This document shows, in pieces, positions 39,712 to 50,900 of a stretch of 64,000 nucleotides of DNA. The DNA is from Acinetobacter nosocomialis (GTDB lineage Bacteria > Pseudomonadota > Gammaproteobacteria > Pseudomonadales > Moraxellaceae), in the NCBI GenBank assembly GCA_025736915.1, contig CP107049.1:1116001-1180000 (forward strand), written 5' to 3'. Position 1 is the stretch's first letter; every line of letters starts with the position of its first letter. Made by a program: the position numbers and the translations under genes. The notes under the pieces are model-generated. The model worked only from the letters and a program-made list of their open reading frames with translations, ran no database searches and was not told the origin of the DNA.

Positions 39712-41363
39712 TTCTCCTCTCCTTCGAAATCTTTTACATAGGCTATGTAGCCCGATAAGTTATGTTCTTGGTCATCTATTCTTACTCTAAAGCGATCATG
39801 TCGTACATAAAAAGCATGCAATATTTTATCTGGACGCGCCATGTACATCGCTATTTCTGGATAGAAAAAGCCTGTGGTTTGAAACTCAGCCCGAAATGTA
39901 ATGAGCTTTTTTAACTCGTGCATATATGCTTGTTCAAAAAGTTTTTGATGGCCTTGCTCTTTTAAACGATTTACCATTTTATAAGCAGCCATGAGCATTT
40001 CTAACAAAGTGGCATACGTTGTTTTTCTATTTCGAATAAAAATAAAATGTTTTAAATAATTATTTAAACCAAAAATAAAATATTTTTCTTCAGGACATAT
40101 TTTTGTAAGCTCATTGGTACAGTAACTTAACCAATGATCATGATATTTTTCATATCTTTTATAAATAAAGTTTTCAAACATTAATTTAACGGTATCTAAT
40201 AATCTTTTATCCTGATTAATTTGATATAACCTGAGCAAAGCTAATGCTGCTTCTCCATCGTAATAAATAATTCTAAACTTTTCTTTTAAATCATAGTTTG
40301 GATAATTTAATACATGAGTAGTTAATCCATCTGAATCAACTAATTTTAAAATACCATTTGCAAGTTTCTCTGCATATTTTAAATAATCCGCTTTTTGAGA
40401 AATTTCCTGATATTTCGTTAACATTAAAATAGCTGCTGCGTTTGCACCTAATTTAATTTCAAACTCCCCTTCTTTTCCATCACTCATAAAAGCAGTGATA
40501 GAGTCTTTTTCTTTATAAAAGTGAGTAAGTGCATATTGGATGGCACTCACAATTTTAGGCCAATATTCAGGTTTATTTTGTACTTCGAAAGTTTCTAATA
40601 ACGCATAAAGTGATGTGCAATGACGTACCGTATTGTAGTTGCGGATATCTCGATCGAAGGCAGGAAAATAACCATAAATGAATTTGCCATTTTCTTGAAT
40701 CTGGCTGTGCAAAAAAGCTGCATTTTTCTCAATCAGCTCTCTAAAATGCAGCTTCTTGTTGATCGCAATACCTCTAATACCATTTGCATCATAACGGCTT
40801 GCTAAATTAATAAACTTTCCATTTTCATAAAAGGTTGCATAGGTATCGAAAGTCCAAACATCTTGTAGCTCTTGTAGTCTAATATGTGATTGAACAGCAT
40901 TATATTTTTGCTTAATTGCATAGTTCAGATTGGTTTCATCAAAAAAGTTGGGTTTGTCATAACTTAAGCCCCGGATAATTGCTTTGCCATATATCTCTTG
41001 CTCAAGAAAAACTACCGAACATGCTTCATCAAATGCAATTCCTCTACGATAGTGGTTATTGTGAAATTGATGATGAACAAGTTGTTCTATTTGACTCCAA
41101 CTTTGTTTTTCTAGGTTGTACGCAACATCAATTTTTATATAGTCTGAAAGTTGATCTGGAGAAAACTGTCTATCAATAAAATCGAGTAATTGTATAGTTG
41201 CTTGTGAAAAAGCTGTTTTTTCGGTATGCCAGACATTACATCTTTGATCTTTAGGACCAAATGATATAAACAAAATTGTTTCTTCTGGAAGGTCTGGAAC
41301 ATGCTGAATGAAATGTTCCAACCAAAGCTTAAGTTGTCTTTTAAAGTCTAAAAATACCGACAC
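39708..41363 (-). CDS. Alpha/alpha-toroid (six-hairpin glycosidase-like) protein partnered with CapA
   Basis: This 551-residue protein has no signal peptide. From about residue 230 it shows repeated helix pairs with YNTVRHCTSLYALLETFE, EFEIKLGANAAAILMLTKYQ and IIYYDGEAALALLRLYQ. This is the pattern of an (alpha/alpha)6 barrel, as in glycoside hydrolases, epimerases and lanthionine-synthase-like proteins. The N-terminal 200 residues include RRGIAFDEACSVVFLEQEIYG. Function is unknown; with the coupled CapA-family protein, modification of a surface polymer is a fair guess. It starts 146 bases downstream of bap on the same strand, but a terminator lies in between. Confidence 0.65.
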   Translation of the reverse strand: MSVFLDFKRQLKLWLEHFIQHVPDLPEETILFISFGPKDQRCNVWHTEKTAFSQATIQLLDFIDRQFSPDQLSDYIKIDVAYNLEKQSWSQIEQLVHHQFHNNHYRRGIAFDEACSVVFLEQEIYGKAIIRGLSYDKPNFFDETNLNYAIKQKYNAVQSHIRLQELQDVWTFDTYATFYENGKFINLASRYDANGIRGIAINKKLHFRELIEKNAAFLHSQIQENGKFIYGYFPAFDRDIRNYNTVRHCTSLYALLETFEVQNKPEYWPKIVSAIQYALTHFYKEKDSITAFMSDGKEGEFEIKLGANAAAILMLTKYQEISQKADYLKYAEKLANGILKLVDSDGLTTHVLNYPNYDLKEKFRIIYYDGEAALALLRLYQINQDKRLLDTVKLMFENFIYKRYEKYHDHWLSYCTNELTKICPEEKYFIFGLNNYLKHFIFIRNRKTTYATLLEMLMAAYKMVNRLKEQGHQKLFEQAYMHELKKLITFRAEFQTTGFFYPEIAMYMARPDKILHAFYVRHDRFRVRIDDQEHNLSGYIAYVKDFEGEEK

Positions 41364-41463
41364 TCGAATTAAGTCCCTATTCGTTATTTGTTGTTCTATA
41401 AAATTCTCAATACATCATAGCATGAACTCTCTAAAAGCTCAGTTAACGTATTGTTTAAACATA

Positions 41464-41492
41464 AAAAAAGAGAACCCTAGGGTTCTCTTTTT
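41464..41492. terminator. bap terminator, perfect palindrome
   Basis: AGAGAACCC TAGGGTTCTCT with flanking A5 and T5 is a near-perfect self-complementary 28-29-mer, 17 bases past the bap stop. It is symmetric, so it works on either strand and can also form an intermolecular duplex. Confidence 0.85.
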
Positions 41493-41509
41493 ATTTGGTT
41501 AATTATCTA

Positions 41510-41940
41510 TTAATAGATAATTTGACCGTTGTTAAGAAGATCATTAAGCGTTAATGATGTTCTAGCTTGATCCAAATGAATCGTCAACAATTGTGTACTT
41601 GAATAAGTTAAACCTAAGCCATCACGGTCTACACTAATTGTGGCATTTTGTGTGGCAGCGTCATAGCTTACAGATACATACTGACCAATAGTTAAACTGT
41701 TTGGATGAGTAAGTAACAAGTTACTAATATCGATCTTATCAGCTTGGCTATCAGTTGTTGTATTACCTACATGGAAATCAGTCCATGTATCTTTACCACC
41801 AGCTGTTGTGTTACCACCTGTTGGGCTATTCACACTAGCAGCAGTCAACGTGTTGTAAATCAAGGTATCCGAGCCATTTCCAAGCGTAAATGTATCATTT
41901 GCTCCTGTACTTACAGCTAGGCTATTCAACTCTTGACTTA
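41510..41940 (-). other. bap: C-terminal type I secretion target domain
   Basis: It encodes about residues 6150-6293. It contains one RTX-like glycine/aspartate turn ([13 protein letters not shown]), a [10 protein letters not shown] motif and DKIDISNLL, typical of the T1SS C-terminal target domain of large adhesins. It ends in [14 protein letters not shown]. Confidence 0.8.
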
Positions 41941-44900
41941 AGTTGATGGTTAATGTGCTAGTTGACTCTGCACCAGTCACTGATACAAGTTTATAGTTAA
42001 TTGTATCAATCGTAGCATTCGCCGCAGTATCAAGCGCTTTATAGTAGTACGAACCATCATGGTAGAGATACAACGTACCTTCACCTGTATTGATCGCCTG
42101 ACCAGCAGCAATTTGGTAATTTCCTGGTGTAACTTCTACATATAGTTGAGAAGCAGCTGAAGTATCTGCTACTCCACCAGTTGTGTCGCCTAACAAGATA
42201 TTACCGTGAATCCAATCAGACTGACCATCAGGTGTATATTGATTTAGGTGTGTTACCGTAGTTGATACTTGCGTATCAATAGTTACAGTACCTATCGCTA
42301 TAGTGGTTAATGTATAAGACACGCGATACAGACCTGCATCTAAATGAGGTACTGTTTGATCAATAATAGCACCACCTAACCCAAGAGAGGCTAATGCAGT
42401 TTGTGAACCTGAATAAACAGTATTTACCCAAGTAGCACCACCATCATTGGATTTTTGAATAACGTAACTTACTGTTGGTCCTAATCCTGCCCCAGCAGCA
42501 AGTAATGCTTTGATACTCACATTATCCACAGTATTAGCAGCCACAGTGAATGAGTTAGAGTTCACTGTTTGACTACCAATCAATGTTACTGATGGATTAG
42601 CTACCGGTACATCAACAGCTGCATCGGTCACTTGTTTCATACTAACAGTTGCATGATTAATATCAGCATTTGCTACAGGTAACGGAATTACCGCATCTGC
42701 ACCAGGGTTAGCATTGTTCCAAGTAATATTCACATCTGGAGAACCAATTTGGATATGCAATGTTGCTGTGTCTGTTCTACCAGTTACAGGGTCTGTCACT
42801 GTATAGGTAAAGCTATCAACTTTTCCTATATTTTGTGTGTTCGCTGTAGCTTGATAACTGTAAGTACCATCAGCATTAATCGTTAAGGAACCATAAGCAC
42901 CCACAATAACTGTTGATGAACCTACATTCACAGCCGATGTATTACCTGTTTCAGAAGACACAGAAGTCACAACTGTCGTAGTCGTAATATAGTCTGGCGT
43001 ATAGTTTGGTCCATATACAGCCGAGTTGTCGTCTGAAAGAACATTGCCTGTAACCGGAGTTACAACCAAGTTAGGTACTTGCGTAATATCACCATTATTC
43101 AAAGTAATACTTGCAGTGACACTACCTAGAGCAGTTAGAAGCGTATTGCTTTCCATAAATAGCTCATAGCTACCAGAACCTAAATTATCAACTTTGAATT
43201 TCACTTCAGAGCCGAAGATACCTAATAGGTCAAGCACACCAGTATTTGCACTATCTGCAATTACCGTACGAGTACCGTCTGGATTTACTCGTGTTAATAC
43301 CACATGTAAACCATCAACAACTGTAGCTACTGAACCAAAGTTAACCGAGATGATAGCTTCAGACACATGTCCTTCAGCTACATTAAAAGTTGCTGTACCT
43401 TGTTTAGAACCAACAACAACGCCACCAACACCTAACAACCAGCTATAGCTAATCGCGTTATTAAGAACTTGTTGTGTAGTCGGGTAAACCATATCAATTG
43501 CTGCTGAAGCAACGTTATCCATTGCATCAACTGGAACATGACCTGTAATAACCGCAGGTTGTGATGGATCTGCTGCATTCCAAGTCATAGCAACCTTGTT
43601 ACTATCCAAGTGGACATACAAGATAGCTTGAGATGTATTACCTGTTGCTGGGTCTAGTAACGTATACGAGAACTGATCCACTTTACCAAGGTTGAGACCA
43701 TCTGCATTTGGTGTATAGGTATAATTACCATGTTGATCAATGACTAACGTACCGTAAGTACCAGTGATTGTAGTTGTACCCGTCGCATTAACAGCATTTC
43801 CGTTCACCGCTGAGATCACTGCATTATTGCTTGCAGCATCTACTGCACCATTAATACCTGCATCTTTGATGACGTTACCAGAGATCGGATCAACTGAATA
43901 TCCAGATACAACATATGGGTTATACACATCCATTGTACCTGTCAATGTACCACCAATACCCACACCTGCCAGACCACTGTAACCCATGAATGCACGATAT
44001 TGTCCTGGATCTAGCCCTTCAATGACTGCGGTTGGAGTACCTCCTATTAGAGATAAGCTAACTAAAGTCGCTTGTGGGTTGTTTCCGCCAATAGATACCC
44101 ATTGTCCTGTTGCAGCATCATATTTTTGAACAACAATCGAATAGTCATTCAATACACCAGCGTTGAGTAAACCACTGAATGTAAATGTCGCAGTACCTTG
44201 ACGGTCAGCATCTACATTAAATGCAACTGTTGGGTTACCAAGAAGTTGTAAATTTAGACCTGCTAACGATACTGCTGCTAAATAACTTGCACTACCAAGC
44301 GCTACATCATTCGCAACAAGTAAAGATTCTGGGTTAATTTCAGCAACTGCCAAGTTATCTGCAGCTTTAACAGAACTTAATTGAATGTTAAGTGCTGCTT
44401 GGGCCACATCACCAGTTACAGAATCTTTTAAGGTATATACAAAGTGATCGACTTGCCCAACTCCAGAAGCATTTTGATTTGGAGTATAAACGTATGAACC
44501 ATCAAGGTTGATCACCAACGTACCGTATGTACCATTAATGACTGTGCCATTAGCAAGAACAGGTTGGTTATTAACTTCACTCACAACTGTATTTGGAGTT
44601 ACGACATCAGCTTGCCCGCTTGAGTTAATATCTACAATCACATTACCGTCCGCAGTTTCTGTATAGAAACTACCGATTTGAGTTGTATCATAAATATCCA
44701 TAGTACCTGTTAAAGTACCGAGTAAACCAATACCTGCTAGACCGTTATAAGTCATGAATGCACGGTATTGACCTTGCTCAAGCCCATCGATAACAACACC
44801 TGGTGTAGAACCTAATAAAGTCAGGTGAAGAATATCTGCTTGACCACCACCATATATAGAAGTCCATTGACCAGTAGCTGTATCAAATTTTTGTACAACT

Positions 44901-47900
44901 AATGAGTAATCAGATAGAGCATTGACCCCAATTAAAGCACTGTAGGTGAATGTCGCATTACCTTCTTGATTGGCAGCTACATTAAAGTTAACCGCTTCAG
45001 AACCAAGTTGTAGGTTAAGACCAGCAAGTGATACAAGCGCCAAGTAAGTTTTGCTACCAAGAGCCGCATCATTTGCAATTTGTAATGGTTGTGGAGCCAG
45101 AACAGCCGTATCAAAGTTGTCATATGCAATGATAGAAGAACTTGCAATTGTATAACTTTGGGTAGCTTGCAAATTACTACTGTTGCCAGCAGCATCCGTA
45201 AAGGTTGCTTTTGCATCAACGGTCAAATCAGTATCAGCTACAAGCTGGCTACCAGGTACACCTATTGTCCATGTTCCACTTACTGGATCTACTACAGCTG
45301 TGTAGTCTGTGCCATTAACGTTAACAACAACCGAAGTAATAGTTGCATCAGCAGGAATAGTCACCGTTCCAGTAATATTTACTGTTCCTGCAGTCTCAAC
45401 TGGACTAAGGACGTTATCACCTGTAATCGGATTAAACGCAATTGCAGCCGTATTAATGTCTGGTGGCGTAGTATCCACAGTTACTGTGACATCAGTAGCA
45501 TTATCGATATTGCCTTGTGCATCTACTGCTTGTGCATGGATAGTCACTGGGCCGTCTGCAGTTACTGCGATTGCTGCTGTGATATAACCATTGCTCAAGT
45601 CAGTTGCATTAACAGTGTAGTTAGTGCCGTTAACGTTTACGACAGTACCTACCGCTGCATCTGGACCTAATCCTACACGGGCATTAAAGCTACCGTCAGT
45701 GCCAAGTTCTGCTGCATTGATGATGCCATCAATGTTTAAGTCATCCGGTACTGTGATCGCACTAATCAAATCAGCTGGTGTGGTATCTACAGTCACAGTG
45801 ACATCTGTTGGGCTGCTGATATTACCTTGCGCATCCACTGCTTGGGCATGAATGGTGATTGGACCATCCGCTGTCACAGGAATGGCTGCAGTGATATAGC
45901 CATTGCCAAGATCAGTCGCATTGACAGTATAGTTAGTGCCGTTAACGTTTACGACAGTACCCACCGCCGCATCTGGACCCAACACTACACGCGCATTGAA
46001 GCTGCCGTCTGTGCCAAGTTCCGATGCATTGATAATGCCATCAGTATTTAAGTCATCCGGTACTGTAATCGGACCAAGTAAGTTCGCTGGTAGCGTATCT
46101 ACTGTCACGATTACATCTGCTGGACTGCTGATATGACCTTGTGAATCTACTGCTTGGGCATGGATGGTAATTGGGCCATCCGCTGTCACAGGAATTGCTG
46201 CAGTGATATAGCCATTCGTCAAGTCAGTCGCATTGACAGTGTAGTCAGTGCCGTTAACATTCACGACAGTGCCCACCACTGCATCTGGACCCAATGCAAC
46301 ACGGGCATCAAAGCTGCCGTCTGTGCCAAGTTCTGCTGCATTGATAATACCGTCACTATTTAAGTCATCTGGTACTGTAATCGGACCAAGTAGATTCGCT
46401 GCTGCAGTGTCTACAGTCACGACCGCACTGCCAGTACCCACATTACCTGCAAGGTCTGTTGCTGTCACAGTCACGGTATGGGGACCATCGGTCAACACTG
46501 GAAGTGTATTGTCTGCAAGTGTCCAGCTACCATTGCCATTGTTCACCGCAGTATAGTTCACACCATTTACAGTCACGACCACAGTTGCTGTTGGATCGTT
46601 CACTGTACCTGTTAATTCAGGTGTGCTGTCATTGGTGGTTACATCACTTAAAGCGACTGTCGGCGCAGTAGCATCTAAAGTTACAGTGACATCTGTCGAA
46701 GTACTGATATTACCTTGCGCATCCATTGCTTGGGCATGGATGGTGATTGGCCCATCTGCTGTCACAGGAATCGCTGCGGTGATATAGCCATTCGTCAAGT
46801 CAGTTGCACTCACTGTGTAGTCAGTGCCATTAACATTCACGACAGTGCCCACCACTGCATCCGGACCCAACGCGACACGGGCATCAAAGCTGCCGTCTGT
46901 GCCAAGTTCTGATGCATTGATGATGCCATCAATGTTTAAGTCATCTGGTACTGTGATCGCACCAAGCAAGTTCGCTGGAGTTGTATCCACAGTCACAGTG
47001 ACATCTGTTGGAGTACTGATATTACCTTGTGCATCCACTGCTTGTGCATGGATGGTAATCGACCCATCTGCTGTCACAGGAATCGCTGCGGTGATATAGC
47101 CATTCGTCAAGTCAGTTGCACTTACTGTGTAGTCAGTGCCGTTAACATTCACGACAGTGCCCACCACTGCATCCGGACCCAACGCGACACGGGCATTGAA
47201 GCTGCCGTCTGCGCCAAGTTCTGCTGCATTGATAATGCCATCAGTATTTAAGTCATCTGGTACTGTGATCGCACCAAGCAAGTTCGCAGGAAGCGTATCC
47301 ACTGTCACAGTGACATCGGTAGGACTGCTGATATTACCTTGCGCATCCACCGCTTGTGCATGGATGGTAATCGACCCATCTGCTGTCACAGGAATCACTG
47401 CGGTGATATAGCCATTCGTCAAGTCAGTTGCACTTACTGTGTAGTCAGTGCCGTTAACATTCACGACAGTACCCACCGCTGCATCTGGACCTAACGCGAC
47501 ACGGGCATTGAAGCTACCGTCTGCACCAAGTTCTGCTGCATTGATGATGCCGTCAGTGTTTAAGTCATCCGGTACTGTGATTGCACCAAGCAAGTTCGCT
47601 GCTGCAGTATCTACAATTACAGTGACATCTGTCGGAGTACTGATATTGCCTTGCGCATCCACCGCTTGTGCATGGATGGTAATTGGGCCATCAGCAACCA
47701 CTGGGATCACTGCGGTGATATAGCCATTCGTCAAGTCAGTTGCACTTACTGTGTAGTCAGTGCCGTTAACGTTTACGACAGTACCCACCGCTGCATCTGG
47801 ACCCAACGCAACACGGGCATTGAAGCTATTGTCTGCACCCAATTCTGATGCATTGATAATGCCGTCAGTATTTAAGTCATCCGGTACTGTAATCGCTCCA

Positions 47901-50900
47901 AGTAAGTTCGCTGGAAGCGTATCTACAGTTACAGTGACATCTGTTGGGCTGCTGATATTACCTTGCGCATCCACTGCTTGTGCATGGATGGTAATTGCAC
48001 CATCTGCTGTCACAGGAATTGTTGCGGTGATATAGCCATTGCCCAGGTCAGTCGCACTCACTGTGTAGTCAGTACCGTTAACATTCACAACAGTACCCAC
48101 GGTTGCGTCAGAACCCAACGCAACACGGGCATTGAAGCTACCATCTGCACCAAGTTCTGATGCATTGATAATGCCATCAGTATTTAAGTCATCTGGTACT
48201 GTAATCGGGCCAAGTAAGTTCGCTGGTAGCGTATCTACTGTCACGATGACATCTGCTGGACTGCTGATATGGCCTTGGGCATCCACTGCTTGTGCATGGA
48301 TAGTGATTGGACCATCCGCTGTCACAGGAATTGCTGCGGTGATATAGCCATTCGTCAAGTCAGTTGCACTCACCGTGTAGTCAGTGCCGTTAACGTTTAC
48401 GACAGTGCCCACCACTGCATCTGGACCCAACGCGACACGGGCATCAAAGCTGCCGTCTGTGCCAAGTTCTGCTGCATTGATAACACCGTCACTGTTTAAG
48501 TCATCCGGTACTGTAATCGCACCAAGTAGGTTCGCTGCCGCAGTATCTACAGTCACAACCGCACTGGTTGTACTCAGATTACCTGCTGGGTCGGTTGCTG
48601 TCACAGTCACGGTATGTGGACCATCGGCCAACACTGGAAGTGTATTGTCTGCAAGTGTCCAGGTACCGTTGCCGTTATTAACCGCTGGATAGTTCACACC
48701 ATTTACAGTCACGACCACAGTCGCTGCTGGATCATTCACTGTACCTGTTAATTCAGGTGTGCTGTCATTGGTAGTTACATCACTTAACACAACTGTTGGC
48801 GCAGTAGTGTCTAAAGTTACAGTGACATCTGCTGGACTGCTGATATTACCTTGTGCATCCACCGCTTGTGCATGAATGATAATTGGACCATCTGCTGTTA
48901 CAGGAATTGCTGCGGTGATATAGCCATTCGTCAAGTCAGTTGCACTCACCGTGTAGTCAGTGCCGTTAACATTCACGACAGTACCCACCACTGCATCCGG
49001 ACCCAACGCAACACGGGCGTCAAAGCTGCCGTCTGTGCCAAGTTCTGCTGCATTGATGATGCCATCAATGTTTAAGTCATCTGGTACTGTAATCGCACCA
49101 AGTAAGTTCGCCGGTGTCGTGTCTACAGTTACTGTGACATCTGCCGGGCTGCTGATATGACCTTGTGAATCCACTGCTTGGGCATGGATGGTGATTGGGC
49201 CATCTGCTGTCACAGGAATTGCTGCGGTGATATAGCCATTCGTCAAGTCAGTTGCACTCACTGTGTAGTCAGTGCCGTTAACGTTTACGACAGTGCCCAC
49301 CACTGCATCCGGACCCAACGCGACACGGGCATCAAAGCTGCCGTCTGTGCCAAGTTCTGATGCATTGATGATGCCATCAATGTTTAAGTCATCAGGTACT
49401 GTAATCGCACCAAGTAGGTTCGCTGCTGCAGTATCTACAGTCACCACCGCACTGGTTGTACTCACGTTACCTGCTGGGTCGGTTGCTGTCACAGTCACAG
49501 TATGTGGACCATCTGCCAATACTGGAAGTGTATTGTCTGCAAGTGTCCAGGTACCGTTGCCATTATTGACCGCTGGATACTCCACACCATTTACAGTCAC
49601 CACAACAGTCGCTGTTGGATCGTTCACTGTACCGGTTAATGCAGGTGTACTGTCATTGGTGGTTACATCACTTAACGCAACTGTCGGTGCTGTCGTATCG
49701 ATAGTCACCACTGCACCTGTTATCCCCACATTACCTGCAGGGTCGGTCGCTGTCACAGTTACCGTATGTGGACCATCGGTCAACACTGGAAGCGTATTGT
49801 CTGCAAGTGTCCAGGTACCATTGCCGTTATTGACTGCTGGATAGTCCACCCCATCTACAGTCACCACCACAGTCGCAGTCGGATCATTCACTGTACCGGT
49901 TAATGCAGGTGTGCTGTCGTTGGTTAACACGTCACTCAAGGCAACGGTCGGTGCCAATGCATCTACAGTGCCTGTACCTGGTAATGATGGGTTACCTGCT
50001 GGGTCGGTTGCTGTCGCAGTCACTATTTGACCATCAAGCAAGTCACCTGGGTTTGGCGCTGTCCACTTACCATCAGGGCCTGCAACTACAGTTGCTGTTG
50101 TGCCATCAGGGAAGCTCACCGTTACGGTTGATCCCGCTTCTGCTGTACCTGTGATTGGATTAGTCGCATTGATTGGATCAATCACTGGTGCATTTGGTGC
50201 TGCCGTATCGACAGTCACGATGACATCTGCCGGGCTGCTGATATGACCTTGTGAATCCACTGCTTGGGCATGGATGGTGATTGGGCCATCTGCTGTCACA
50301 GGAATTGCTGCGGTGATATAGCCATTCGTCAAGTCAGTTGCACTCACTGTGTAGTCAGTGCCGTTAACGTTCACGACAGTGCCCACCACTGCATCCGGAC
50401 CCAACGCGACACGGGCATCAAAGCTGCCGTCTGTGCCAAGTTCTGCTGCATTGATGATGCCATCAATGTTTAAGTCATCAGGTACTGTAATCGCACCAAG
50501 TAGGTTCGCTGCTGCAGTATCTACAGTCACCACCGCACTGGTTGTACTCACATTACCTGCTGGGTCGGTTGCTGTCACAGTCACGGTATGTGGACCATCT
50601 GCCAATACTGGAAGTGTATTGTCTGCAAGTGTCCAGGTACCGTTGCCATTATTGACCGCTGGATACTCCACACCATTTACAGTCACGACCACAGTCGCTG
50701 CTGGATCATTCACTGTACCTGTTAATTCAGGTGTGCTGTCATTGGTAGTTACATCACTTAACACAACTGTTGGCGCAGTAGTGTCTAAAGTTACAGTGAC
50801 ATCTGCTGGACTGCTGATATTACCTTGTGCATCCACCGCTTGTGCATGAATGATAATTGGACCATCTGCTGTTACAGGAATTGCTGCGGTGATATAGCCA

